Positions 35,333-44,621 of a stretch of 64,000 nucleotides of DNA are shown here, piece after piece. Below the pieces are notes generated by a model. That model was not told the DNA's origin and ran no database searches. It saw only the letters and a list, made by a program, of their open reading frames with translations. The stretch lies in assembly GCA_965223405.1 (NCBI GenBank), contig CBDCWO010000006.1:3844001-3908000 (forward strand), written 5' to 3'. The DNA is from CBDCWO01 sp965223405 (lineage in GTDB: Bacteria > Bacteroidota > Bacteroidia > Chitinophagales > Saprospiraceae). Made by a program: the position numbers and the translations under genes. How positions within the stretch are numbered: the stretch's first letter is position 1; every line of letters begins with the position of its first letter.

Positions 35333-35818
35333 TGTACTGAAATATTATCAATTTGGGATCCGGTGATATGAATTCTTATGGACATTCTCTTACCATCAAG
35401 ACTTGTTAGATTGATTGTCTGCATTTCAAGTTGGGTAAGCATGATTCAGTTTCTTGATAAAAGAATTTGGATTACCTAGCAAACTAAAATCCGGTATTAT
35501 TCGGGCCGTGGATGAATTATTCAATGACTCAATCTTTTCGAATAAAACCTGGAAGTCTTTTTGTAGTGAATATAATTATCATTTATTAATTGATTTTGTA
35601 TTTACGGACGTGCCTGCTATTCAGCTTGAATTATGCTCAATTCTTTAGGAGTCCAACTCATGAAGGATTAAATGGATATGCTTTGAAAAATTAATTGAAT
35701 CCATTTCAAAATTGGATTATTTGTACCTGCTCGGTGAGCCTCTAAATCAATGGGCCAGAGAGTCGAAATTATTTTCAAAAATCTATAATTTTCTACCTTT
35801 AGTCTTAAAGAAGGCAAA
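35333..35818. other. Intergenic region, possible small relic
   Basis: Contains a 64-codon plus-strand frame at 35454-35648 that starts with TTG (IKEFGLPSKLKSGIIRAVDE and onward), with no match I recognise and no promoter or start context. It may be a decayed gene end. TACCTTTA at 35794-35801, one base off the TAnnTTTG box, may be the sulfatase promoter. Nothing else is seen. Confidence 0.35.
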
Positions 35819-37363
35819 ATGTTGAGGTTCCTTATATTCATTGGATTCGGTTTTATAAGTATTTCGGGTTGTAATCATCCTGTGAGAGGGTTAATACACG
35901 ACAATCCTAATATACTATTTATCGCAGTCGATGATTTGAATGATTGGGTTGGATTTATGCGTGGAAATACCCAAATGAAAATACATACCCCCAATTTAGA
36001 TCGCCTAGCTCTTAATTCGATGGTTTTCACGAATGCTCATACCCCAGCACCAGCGTGTGCCCCAGCCAGGGCGGCAATCCTTTCGGGAGTACACCATACC
36101 CGGTCGGGAGCAGAAAACGTATATTGGAATGACGGTGCTAAATGGCGTAAATTTCCGGGTTTGCAAAATGTATTGACTCTGGAACAATTCTTTAAAAAAA
36201 GTGGATATAAAACGTTGGGCGCAGGTAAGATTTACCACTCTCAGGCACCTCCCTGGGCTCCCACCAGTCAGGTGGAACCAGCCAATTGGGATTTCTATTT
36301 CCCTAGTGCTTACATTTCTCATCCCTATCAAATACGGGCTCCCAAGGAAACCATATATCCCCCGGAAGTAGACAATTCAAACCGGCCTGGAGGAGAAAAT
36401 GGTTGGTGGACCTGGGGTCCATTGCAAGTGTTAGATGAGAAAATGGCTGATTTCCATGTCGTTGATTGGGCAAGATATCAATTGAGCCAAAAACATGAGC
36501 AGCCTTTTTTTCTGGCGGTTGGACTTTGGAAGCCACATGATCCCTGGGAAGTGCCTCAGAAGTATTTTGATATGTATCCTTTAGAAGAAATTCGTTTACC
36601 TGAAATTTTAACTGACGATTTACAAGATGCCTTTGATCACGGCCGACGGAGGATCCACAAATGGGCAGTAGATAACCAGCAATGGGAAAAAGTCATTCAG
36701 TCCTATGCAGCAGCTATCTCCTTTGCCGATGCGATGGTTGGAAGGTTGCTAAGTGCATTTGAATCCTCTCCCTATGCCGACAACACCATACTGGCATTGT
36801 GGTCGGATCATGGAATGCATATGGGAGAAAAGGAAAATATCGAAAAATTTACCCTTTGGGAAAAATCCACTCGAGTACCCCTGATGATTTCTTTTCCCGG
36901 AATGGAACATGCCGGATCTCGCTGCGATCAACCGGTCAGTTTGATGGATTTATATCCGACCTTAGTCGAACTGGCGGGGTATAATCCACCGGTGCATTTG
37001 GATGGCCGTAGTTTGGTACCTCAATTATCAGACCCGCAGACGAAAACGGGTGCAGTGGTTACTAGTTATAAATTTAGTTGGGCAGAAATGCCCATTATAG
37101 GCCATGCTGTACGGAGTAAAAGATACAGGTATATCTACTATCCGGAAATTAACCTTGAAGAACTGTACGACCATGACAATGATCCAAACGAGTGGCACAA
37201 CATTGCTTATAAAAAAGAACACAGTACTGTTATCCGTGACCTTCGAAAAGAACTTATGAAATTTTTACCTGAATTGGAGTGGACGGGAGAGAAACCTGTC
37301 GGGTATAGTATTGGTAAGGAAGGAATTGTCTCGAAAAATAATTTTACCTCCATCTACAAATGA
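35819..37363 (+). CDS. Lipoprotein sulfatase (iduronate-2-sulfatase-like)
   Basis: A 514-residue arylsulfatase-superfamily enzyme. The N-terminus carries a lipobox ending SGC at C18, so it is probably anchored in a membrane. C80 in the CAPAR motif (C-x-P-x-R, then AAILSG) is the residue converted to formylglycine. Metal ligands are FIAVDDL (D38, D39) and WSDHGMHMGE (about 327-336); KPHDPWEVP and the CxPxR context resemble iduronate-2-sulfatase and choline-sulfatase groups. It likely removes sulfate from a polysaccharide or glycosaminoglycan. The dedicated sulfatase-maturing enzyme is not in the window. It fits the polymer-degrading profile with the GH5 enzyme. Confidence 0.93.
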   Translation: MLRFLIFIGFGFISISGCNHPVRGLIHDNPNILFIAVDDLNDWVGFMRGNTQMKIHTPNLDRLALNSMVFTNAHTPAPACAPARAAILSGVHHTRSGAENVYWNDGAKWRKFPGLQNVLTLEQFFKKSGYKTLGAGKIYHSQAPPWAPTSQVEPANWDFYFPSAYISHPYQIRAPKETIYPPEVDNSNRPGGENGWWTWGPLQVLDEKMADFHVVDWARYQLSQKHEQPFFLAVGLWKPHDPWEVPQKYFDMYPLEEIRLPEILTDDLQDAFDHGRRRIHKWAVDNQQWEKVIQSYAAAISFADAMVGRLLSAFESSPYADNTILALWSDHGMHMGEKENIEKFTLWEKSTRVPLMISFPGMEHAGSRCDQPVSLMDLYPTLVELAGYNPPVHLDGRSLVPQLSDPQTKTGAVVTSYKFSWAEMPIIGHAVRSKRYRYIYYPEINLEELYDHDNDPNEWHNIAYKKEHSTVIRDLRKELMKFLPELEWTGEKPVGYSIGKEGIVSKNNFTSIYK

Positions 37364-37459
37364 GTGGTTTTGATCATAATGGATCGTGGCAAGATTTAAT
37401 ATGTTTCCATAGTTGAGGTGAAGAAATATTGTTTATTTTAAGCTTATGAAAAATCGTAA

Positions 37460-38296
37460 ATGAATAAGCCCGGCCCAATCCATATAGGAGATCTCCTCCC
37501 CAAACTTGACCATCTACTGATCAATTTTCTCGCAGCACTTCCGGAACAAGATTGGGAAAGACAAACCATTGTGCCAAAATGGAAAATTAAAGATATTGCG
37601 GCGCACTTGCTTGATGGTAACCTGAGATCCATGTCCATACTAAGGGACCGGTATGAAGCAGAATTGCCCAATCCGGTTCAGACATATGCTGATTTAGTAG
37701 GTCTTTTGAACCAACTCAATTCAGATTGGATAAAAGCGTCAAGGAGATTAAGTCCCAGAGTGATTTTGGATCTACTCAGAACATCTGGCCAGGAATATTG
37801 CAACTACTTGTTGTCACTTAACCCATACGAAACCGCAAAGTTTTCAGTCAGATGGGCTGGTGAGAACGAGTCTAAAAATTGGTTCCATATCGCTCGGGAA
37901 TATACCGAAAAGTGGCACCATCAACAACAAATAAGGCAGGCAGTCGGTGAAGAAAAAGAATTGATTAAGACAAAATGGTATTACCCATATTTAGATACTT
38001 CTGTGAGGGCACTACCATTTCATTATCGTGAAGTGAAAGGAAAAATGGGAGATCTGATTAAATTTGTAATTGTGGGAGCATCGGAGAAGTCTTGGTTTTT
38101 ACAATATCATGGAAGTTGGGACTTATATACCTCAACAACCGAAATTCCTAATTGTGAAGTGAGAATAAATGACCAAATTGCCTGGAGAATTTTTACCAAG
38201 GGGATTAGTAAGGATGAGGCAATCAGGAAGTCATTAATTACAGGAAAAAGAAATCTGGGGCTAAAGATATTCGATATGGTCGCCGTAATGGCTTAA
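37460..38296 (+). CDS. DinB-like / maleylpyruvate-isomerase N-terminal domain protein
   Basis: A 278-residue protein of the DinB/MDMPI four-helix-bundle superfamily. Residues 10-170 contain the metal-binding pattern: His in DIAAHLLDGNLRS (about 49) and, further on, the segment AREYTEKWHHQQQIRQAVG, whose His residues would complete the site. The C-terminal 100 residues form a beta-rich SCP2-like domain, as in mycothiol-dependent maleylpyruvate isomerases. Bacteroidota lack mycothiol, so a different thiol or an unrelated hydrolase activity is likely. It stands alone between the sulfatase and the phosphoesterase. Confidence 0.78.
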   Translation: MNKPGPIHIGDLLPKLDHLLINFLAALPEQDWERQTIVPKWKIKDIAAHLLDGNLRSMSILRDRYEAELPNPVQTYADLVGLLNQLNSDWIKASRRLSPRVILDLLRTSGQEYCNYLLSLNPYETAKFSVRWAGENESKNWFHIAREYTEKWHHQQQIRQAVGEEKELIKTKWYYPYLDTSVRALPFHYREVKGKMGDLIKFVIVGASEKSWFLQYHGSWDLYTSTTEIPNCEVRINDQIAWRIFTKGISKDEAIRKSLITGKRNLGLKIFDMVAVMA

Positions 38297-38430
38297 GAGA
38301 TTGGTCTCGGCTCAATAACGCTATTACAAGACACCCTGTATTTATCGAACTCAGCTTATTAGTTTTTCAGGGGTGTAGAGAAAAACTTAGCGTATAATCC
38401 ATTTGATTACAATTAAACGTACAATCTATC

Positions 38431-40881
38431 ATGGTCAAAATCAAACTGTTTTTCTTCTTATTAACTTTCATTTTCGGAATTGATGTGCACAGTCAGTATT
38501 CCGGAACCGTATTTTTGGATGGTGATGGAAATGGATATTTTGATAGGCAGGAAAATGGCATAGCGAATGTTTTGGTATCCGATGGACTCCACGTGTCGCG
38601 AACGGATAAGAATGGACGCTTTACCTTACAAGGATGGGAAGATATGAGGTTTGTGCACATTTCTACACCTGCAGGTTACCAATGCCAAAAATTTTATCAC
38701 AATGAACAAGGAATTAAGTATTCGTATGATTTTGCATTAACTCCTGATACTACGGATCGAAATAATTTTAGTTTCATCCATATTACCGATACTGAAACGA
38801 GTAACAACAAGAGCAAATGGATTGAAATTCTTAAGACATATATACATTATGAAAAGCCTGCCTTTCTCATTCATACCGGTGACATCTGTTATAAAGAAGG
38901 GATGAACTTTCATGCCCAACATGTAAACTCGTCTACCATGGGAATTCCGACGTACTACTGTATTGGAAATCATGATCTGGTCGCCGGGAAATATGGAGAA
39001 GAATTGTATGAAAGTTTATTCGGCCCTTCTTGGTATTCATTTGAAGTTGGAAATTCTGTTTTTATCGTTACCCCTATGTTACATGGCGATTTCAAACCCA
39101 GTTATACGAAAAAGGACGTTTATTTTTGGTTGAAAAACCTGCTCACCCATTTTGATAAAGAAAAGCCAAAATTTGTATTTAATCACGATCTGTTGACTGG
39201 GGAAGATGCTTTTATTTATGGTATTGATGACGAAGAATATATCAACCTTAATGATCATAATTTGAAGGCGTGGGTGTACGGGCATTGGCACAATAGTTTT
39301 TATCGACCTCATGGAAATTCCGGTGTGGTTTCCATTTGTACGGGAGTCGCCCAGAGAGGAGGAATTGACCATTCACTATCTCAGTTTCGCGTTTTCAATC
39401 TAAATATTGACGGGAGTTTTACTACCGAACTGGTTCAAACCTACGTTGATCATCAATTGGTCATTGTGTCTCCAGCTCCAATAACTGTTGTCGATCAAAA
39501 CAAATTGCCTATTCTGGTAAATGCCTATAATAGTACCTCCAGAACACGAGAGGTATCATACACCCTAAATAATAAAACCTGGCACTCTTTGCAGCAACAG
39601 ACTAATTGGACCTGGATAGGGAAAGAAACAATAAGTGAAAATCAGCTGAGATTGGATTCCCTCTATATAGTTGTAAAAGGAGAATTCAATGATGGTCAAA
39701 CCCGAGTTAAAAAGAGGCAGTTTGTCATTCGAGATCAAGGCCTAAGTAACCAAGTGGATGCCAGTTGGCCCAATTTTTTACTCAATGGTCAGCATCATCC
39801 GGGCCATATAGAAGGACCTCAGACACCTTTGCTTTTGGAATGGGTTACCAATACTGGTGCTAACATCTATATGTGCTCTCCCGTAGTGGCGGAGGGAAAA
39901 GTCTTTATTGCATCTTACGACAACGGAGACGCCCGTAACTGTTATATTTTTGGCTACGATTACCAAAATGGGCGACAATTATGGCGCTTTCGAACCGATA
40001 ATTCGATTAAGGGGTCCATAGCCTACGAAGCTGGAAGTGTCTTTGCCACTGACATGTTAGGAAATGTATATGCGGTAGATGCAAAAACAGGGATGTTGAG
40101 ATGGAAGATCAAACTTGAAATGAAAGTATTACCAGGTTATGTCGGCGGTACCATTGCAGACCGCGGATTTGTTTATACCGGTGATGGAAAAGGATTTTGT
40201 GCAATAAATCAAAAAGATGGTGTAAAAGTTTGGTGTAATACAGAATGGAATTCAGGAGTGGGTGGTCCTCCTTCTCCGACGATTGGAGATGATTTGATAG
40301 TCGCTTCTTCCAATTGGAATGCGCTTTATTGTCACGATATACATACGGGTAAATTATTGTGGAAAAAGCGTGAATTAGGCCTTAGGATGCGTGATGCAGC
40401 TCCCGTATTTTATCTCGATACGCTTTTTGTGGGTACTCAGAATAATATTTTGGCTATCCAGGCCAGAAGTGGAGAGATGTTAAAGCAAAAGGAGACGGAT
40501 TTTCGATTTAAAACCAACTCGACCCCACTCATTTATGATAATTTAATGGTTCTCGGAACAGTTGCTGATGGTATTGTTGCTTTTAACCGGAATAATTTTG
40601 AGGTAGTCTGGAAATATAAAACTGGTCCTGCTTTGTCGACCAGCTCGCCCTATTCGGAACCCATTCAGTGTACGGTGGAATCAAGCCCGGTGTTGGTCAA
40701 TGGGAAAGAAATACTCGTAGGAGCTTCCGATGGGTTCTTTTATTGTTTGGATGCAAAATCCGGTTCATTGAATTGGAGGATGGAATTGGGCGCACCGATT
40801 TTTTCCACAGTGGCAGTTACCCAGGATCGGATATTTCTTGCTGACATTGCCGGTAACTTATATTCCTTTATACAACAATAG
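38431..40881 (+). CDS. Secreted calcineurin-type phosphoesterase fused to a PQQ-like beta propeller
   Basis: An 816-residue exported protein. Signal peptide 1-21; SdrD-B-like domain at about 22-105 (GTVFLDGDGNGYFDRQENGI); calcineurin metallophosphoesterase at about 112-335 with TGD (149-151), GNHD (179-182), a second His in FNHD and GHWH near 285. The first metal motif, usually D-x-H, reads D120-T-E122. Residues about 450-816 are PQQ/YVTN-type propeller repeats (for example IFGYDYQNGRQLWRF and VYAVDAKTGMLRWK), used here probably as binding surface because no dehydrogenase domain is present. No T9SS tail is visible. Periplasmic phosphomono/diester hydrolysis is likely. Confidence 0.88.
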   Translation: MVKIKLFFFLLTFIFGIDVHSQYSGTVFLDGDGNGYFDRQENGIANVLVSDGLHVSRTDKNGRFTLQGWEDMRFVHISTPAGYQCQKFYHNEQGIKYSYDFALTPDTTDRNNFSFIHITDTETSNNKSKWIEILKTYIHYEKPAFLIHTGDICYKEGMNFHAQHVNSSTMGIPTYYCIGNHDLVAGKYGEELYESLFGPSWYSFEVGNSVFIVTPMLHGDFKPSYTKKDVYFWLKNLLTHFDKEKPKFVFNHDLLTGEDAFIYGIDDEEYINLNDHNLKAWVYGHWHNSFYRPHGNSGVVSICTGVAQRGGIDHSLSQFRVFNLNIDGSFTTELVQTYVDHQLVIVSPAPITVVDQNKLPILVNAYNSTSRTREVSYTLNNKTWHSLQQQTNWTWIGKETISENQLRLDSLYIVVKGEFNDGQTRVKKRQFVIRDQGLSNQVDASWPNFLLNGQHHPGHIEGPQTPLLLEWVTNTGANIYMCSPVVAEGKVFIASYDNGDARNCYIFGYDYQNGRQLWRFRTDNSIKGSIAYEAGSVFATDMLGNVYAVDAKTGMLRWKIKLEMKVLPGYVGGTIADRGFVYTGDGKGFCAINQKDGVKVWCNTEWNSGVGGPPSPTIGDDLIVASSNWNALYCHDIHTGKLLWKKRELGLRMRDAAPVFYLDTLFVGTQNNILAIQARSGEMLKQKETDFRFKTNSTPLIYDNLMVLGTVADGIVAFNRNNFEVVWKYKTGPALSTSSPYSEPIQCTVESSPVLVNGKEILVGASDGFFYCLDAKSGSLNWRMELGAPIFSTVAVTQDRIFLADIAGNLYSFIQQ

Positions 40882-41128
40882 GGGAAAATGCAGTTTCTTA
40901 AAATTTATTCGCCAATTCAGTCATGTGATTTCTTCATACGTCCTCAGTTAATAAAAAAGATCGGCGGTTTGTATGGTTACCCCGCGGTAGATCGTTATTC
41001 CCAGAGTCATACATTTATATAGTCGACATTTTAATATTCAATCAGAATCATTTAATTTAAGGGCGAAGATTTATTTTTAATTCCGATTTTGACTATTTTA
41101 CTTTTAATGACTAACGAAACCCCAAGCT

Positions 41129-41989
41129 ATGCTAAACTTTTATAAAATTGTTAAAGACAACCTGAATTTTAATCGCTTTGAGTTCAAAGAAACGGTTTGT
41201 CTTGAATACACTTGCCCCATCGATGCCGAACAAATAGGAATTTTTTCTAAGTTCGACTATGTAGTTCATGTCCTAAGCGGTAAAAAGACTTATAAGACGA
41301 TTAATGGAGAATGGACCTTGACCGAAGGTCAAACCCTCTACTTGAAAAAAGGGGCTGAGATCATACACCAATATTTTGATGACGAATATTGTATGTTAGG
41401 ATTCTTTCTTTCCGATGACCTAATCCGGGAAACATTTGAAGAAGTTAAAGGACAAATATTATTACAAAAGTCAGCCAGTTCAAAAGGATTTACTGCTACA
41501 ACAGTTCAAGAAAATGAATTCTTGGAAGGATACTTTCATTCCATGCTTAATTACTTCAGAGGGATCAACCGTCCTCCGGACCATATTATGGTTCTAAAAT
41601 TAAAAGAATTATTAATTACGTTGATGAACTCAGATCCCTGTCTTGCTGCATACTTTTGTGATTTGCACCAAACAGATAGGCCCTCCCTTCACGATATCAT
41701 GGAAAAAAACTTTTGTTTCAATCTCAATTTAGATCAATATGCCGAGTTAACTCAGCGTAGTCTATCTTCCTTTAAACGTGAATTCAAAGAAATTTTTAGC
41801 GATACGCCTGGAAAATGGCTTACCAAAAGACGTGTGAAACATGCTGCCTACCTGATCGCTAATTCCGATCTATCCATTTCCCAATTGGCTTATGAATCGG
41901 GATTTGAAGATTTGTCGCATTTTAGCCGTGCATTTAAAAAGATCATGGGTTTGAGTCCCTCGGATTACAAAAAAGCACCTAAAATGTAA
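41129..41989 (+). CDS. AraC-family transcriptional regulator
   Basis: A 286-residue regulator. Residues 1-170 are a cupin-like sensing domain (EGQTLYLKKGAEIIHQYF). Residues about 185-283 contain the double helix-turn-helix of the AraC family, with the typical second motif SISQLAYESGFEDLSHFSRAFKKIMGLSPSDYKK. Just downstream on the same strand, after 195 bases, comes the cysteine-dioxygenase-type gene and then a DsrE gene, so those two are the obvious candidate targets. The ligand is unknown. Confidence 0.92.
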   Translation: MLNFYKIVKDNLNFNRFEFKETVCLEYTCPIDAEQIGIFSKFDYVVHVLSGKKTYKTINGEWTLTEGQTLYLKKGAEIIHQYFDDEYCMLGFFLSDDLIRETFEEVKGQILLQKSASSKGFTATTVQENEFLEGYFHSMLNYFRGINRPPDHIMVLKLKELLITLMNSDPCLAAYFCDLHQTDRPSLHDIMEKNFCFNLNLDQYAELTQRSLSSFKREFKEIFSDTPGKWLTKRRVKHAAYLIANSDLSISQLAYESGFEDLSHFSRAFKKIMGLSPSDYKKAPKM

Positions 41990-42184
41990 TTTTTACCAAA
42001 GCGCTAGTTCTTAAAGCTCTAATTATTGGGATTTTCTGTAATCAGTCCACGATCACAATCGAATTTCAAGTAAATAATTACTGAATTTCTACGATTGAAC
42101 TTTTGAGTCCAATCTTCGGACTTTTCAGCAAAGTCTTGCCTCATTATTGTTCGGTTCTTTGTCTTAAATAAAAAATGAAGAACG

Positions 42185-42832
42185 ATGGAAACAATAATTA
42201 AATCAAGATCAAACGAAGAACAAGCTGTTTTGAGCCAAATGCTTCCCACCCACTCATCTATTACCAGCTATAGCATAAAAAGGAATCCTGACTTTACCGG
42301 ATTGATACATAAAAGTTTGGCCAAGAGATGGTCACGCCTCATTCCTCAGGATTGGATCACTGAAGAGGCTGCGCTGAAGATCGCTTTGGGTCAGATGCCC
42401 GATTTGAGATCCTTTTGTCTTTCTCTTTACAATATCTTCGGCAAGTCTGATAAAGTACCTTCTGTACTTCACTCTGTTCCGGTCCTGCAGAGATTGGAAG
42501 AAAGACCTATCGGGGATTGGAAAGCTTTTGCCAAAATAGAAGGACATAAACAAGTCCTGATTGATAATAAAGTGATGAAAGCCATCCTGATCTCATGGCC
42601 AAAATCTAAAACCTCAGATATTCATGGGCATCCCCAGGGAGGCTGTGTCTTTAAGGTGCTGAGAGGAAGTCTCAGAGAATTCAGATACACTCCGGACGAG
42701 TTACAAAAACTACTCGCGGTTAGTAACTATCGCAAAGGAGGCATTGGATTCATCAATGATGAAATAGGGTATCACGCTGTCGGTAACCCCTTTGAGATCC
42801 CCGCCGTGAGTATACATGTCTACACCCATTAA
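42185..42832 (+). CDS. Cysteine dioxygenase-family cupin (thiol dioxygenase)
   Basis: A 215-residue protein; residues 110-215 match type I cysteine dioxygenase, a cupin that adds O2 to a thiol to make a sulfinate. Iron ligands H147 and H149 (SDIHGHPQGGC) and H197 (EIGYHAVGNP) are intact. C154 occupies the place of the cross-linking Cys93 of mammalian CDO, and S209/H211/Y213 (VSIHVY) reproduce the Ser-His-Tyr triad. The carboxylate-binding Arg60 position appears to be Gln123 (KQVLID against TRNLVD), as in Gln-type 3-mercaptopropionate dioxygenases. Substrate is therefore uncertain. The N-terminal 100 residues are unassigned. The next gene is DsrE, 44 bases on. Confidence 0.88.
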   Translation: METIIKSRSNEEQAVLSQMLPTHSSITSYSIKRNPDFTGLIHKSLAKRWSRLIPQDWITEEAALKIALGQMPDLRSFCLSLYNIFGKSDKVPSVLHSVPVLQRLEERPIGDWKAFAKIEGHKQVLIDNKVMKAILISWPKSKTSDIHGHPQGGCVFKVLRGSLREFRYTPDELQKLLAVSNYRKGGIGFINDEIGYHAVGNPFEIPAVSIHVYTH

Positions 42833-42875
42833 ACAAACAAATAATCATTTAATAACCTAAATAAAATTAATCATT

Positions 42876-43247
42876 ATGAAAAATGAAAGTAGAAAATTAG
42901 TAGTCGTTATTTCCCGTGGATTAGATGACGAAAGATCATCAGTAGCCTGGAGTATTGCCAACGGAGGAATCAACAATGGATTGGATGTCAGTGTCTTTTT
43001 GGTAAGTTCCGGAGTGGATTGGGTACGTAAAGGAGCCGCCGACCGGGTGCACCTTAATCCGGAAGACCCTACCCTGATGAGTATGATTCAAAATGTGATC
43101 GATAACGGAAGTGCTATTGGAGTGTGTCCCCCATGTATAAAAGTAAGAGGAATGTCTGAAGAAGATCTGATCGAGGGTGTAGAGGTGGTAGGATCTACTG
43201 CGATCCACAACCCCGTTAAAGAAGGAGCCGCTGTATTAAGCTTTTGA
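42876..43247 (+). CDS. DsrE-family sulfur-relay-like protein
   Basis: A 123-residue DsrE/YchN-fold protein. VVVISRGLDDERSSVAW at the start and VSVFLVSSGVDWVRKGAAD form the first two strands. C84 and C87 lie in GVCPPCIKVRGM, which corresponds to the active-cysteine loop of sulfur-carrier DsrE proteins. It could accept or relay persulfide from the thiol metabolism implied by the neighbouring cysteine-dioxygenase-type gene. Small, soluble, no signal peptide. A hairpin follows the stop by 23 bases. Confidence 0.85.
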   Translation: MKNESRKLVVVISRGLDDERSSVAWSIANGGINNGLDVSVFLVSSGVDWVRKGAADRVHLNPEDPTLMSMIQNVIDNGSAIGVCPPCIKVRGMSEEDLIEGVEVVGSTAIHNPVKEGAAVLSF

Positions 43248-43566
43248 AATCACCATTCGGAAATTGTAAGGAATGTCATCATCTCCAAATGATGGCATTC
43301 TTGCATTGAGAAGGGGTGATTCTTAGATTTTTCGAATATATTCAACTTCAAGAGAACAATATGGCTTAAAAATGGATTAAAATAATTAGAAGAACCCAAG
43401 ACTTATGAGTTATACTATTTTAGAAGTGATTTAAAAACAATTTTTTAATTGATTTGCTTATAATGATCCTGACTGCCTCAGACAAGGCTCCAAAAGAGCC
43501 TCATCTTGAAAATCAAGTGCATACAACTCATTTTAACATCTGTTTTTAAACCACTTCTTTGTTTGA
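43248..43566. other. Spacer after the DsrE gene
   Basis: Apart from the hairpin at 43271-43300, I see no gene, no promoter match and no RNA. It contains short AT-rich tracts only. Confidence 0.5.
43271..43300 (+). terminator. Hairpin terminator-like element after dsrE
   Basis: GAATGTCATCAT (43271-43282) pairs with ATGATGGCATTC (43289-43300), twelve pairs with one G-T, loop CTCCAA. No T-run follows, so termination efficiency is uncertain. Confidence 0.65.
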
Positions 43567-43764
43567 ATGATCCAAAAAATGAAAAAACTGGAAAAAATTG
43601 GACTTGGACTGATGTTGATAGGTTTGATAATAATGGTGGTAGAAAGTATTATTAAAAGCGATTTAATACACCAGATCGCTGAAATAGACGATATCTTAGT
43701 TTGGCTCGGCCTGGGAGTATGGGCCTGGGGTTATTCTCAAAGAGGTTCAAAAGAAAAAGATTAA
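43567..43764 (+). CDS. Small two-helix membrane protein of unknown function
   Basis: 65 residues with two hydrophobic helices (about 10-27 and 42-56), a charged turn between (KSDLIHQIAEIDD), and a charged C-terminus (SQRGSKEKD). A second start at codon 5 (ATG 43579) is possible. It precedes the hydrolase gene by 50 bases on the same strand. I do not recognise the family. Confidence 0.6.
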   Translation: MIQKMKKLEKIGLGLMLIGLIIMVVESIIKSDLIHQIAEIDDILVWLGLGVWAWGYSQRGSKEKD

Positions 43765-43814
43765 TTTTACTCAAGACCCAGTTGAAAACATAGATAGAAT
43801 TATTTAAAAACGTC

Positions 43815-44621
43815 ATGATGAAACTCATTTTGTTCATTTTGTTGGTTATGCTTACGTTTTCCAATTGCCAAGAAACATTAACCCATACCACGGTAAGTGC
43901 TAACCAAGATGGAATTGAAATAGAATATTATACTCCTGATAGTTTAAGGATTTTTGGTGATTTATACGAATTGGATAAAAAGGCACCCACTATATTGTTA
44001 TTTCACCAAGGTGGTTCAAATGCCCGAGGCGAGTATCGCACCATTATTCCCAAATTGATCAATCAGGACTACAATATCCTAGCCATTGATCAAAGGATGG
44101 GGGGGCAGTATTATGGAAGTTATAATCGCACCCTTGCCAATCTCACCAACTATAGTTTTGGTGATGGATATAGTTACTGTGATGCCTATAATAATCTTGA
44201 AAGTGCTCTGGATTTTATCATTTCAATGGGATTTTCAGGGAATAAATTTCTTTGGGGTAGTAGTTATAGTGCTTCATTAGCAATACAATTGGCAAACAAC
44301 AGACCATCCGAGATTCATGGTGTACTCGCCTTTTCACCAGCTTCAGGTGGCCCTATGGCCCCATGTCGTCCGGATGGTTTTTTTCAAACATTAGAAGTTC
44401 CTCTTATTATTTTAAGACCCCCAAACGAAATGGAAAATCAAAGCACAAAGGATCAATTTGAGTTGGCAAAAAAATATGGCCATCGTACCTATATCGCTAA
44501 ATATGGGGTTCATGGCTCTTCGATGCTGGTGGAAGAAAGGGTGAATAATGATGTAACCGATACCTGGAAAGCCGTCACGACTTTTCTTGATGAAAACAAG
44601 ATAAAACAACATGGTGAGTGA
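43815..44621 (+). CDS. Alpha/beta-hydrolase lipoprotein
   Basis: A 268-residue alpha/beta hydrolase with a lipobox ending FSNC at C18, so exported and lipid-anchored. The nucleophile elbow is GSSYS with S150, HQGGSNARGEY (about 64-74) is the oxyanion segment, and the final His may be in VHGSSM (about 239). The fold resembles prolyl-oligopeptidase/dienelactone-hydrolase relatives, for an unknown ester or peptide. Its 3' end overlaps the acetyltransferase start by 11 bases, indicating coupled expression of the two. Confidence 0.82.
   Translation: MMKLILFILLVMLTFSNCQETLTHTTVSANQDGIEIEYYTPDSLRIFGDLYELDKKAPTILLFHQGGSNARGEYRTIIPKLINQDYNILAIDQRMGGQYYGSYNRTLANLTNYSFGDGYSYCDAYNNLESALDFIISMGFSGNKFLWGSSYSASLAIQLANNRPSEIHGVLAFSPASGGPMAPCRPDGFFQTLEVPLIILRPPNEMENQSTKDQFELAKKYGHRTYIAKYGVHGSSMLVEERVNNDVTDTWKAVTTFLDENKIKQHGE

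Noticed and set aside
35454..35648. A 64-codon frame starting with TTG between amidase and sulfatase
   Set aside because: No recognisable family and no start signal; kept only as a note in the gap entry.
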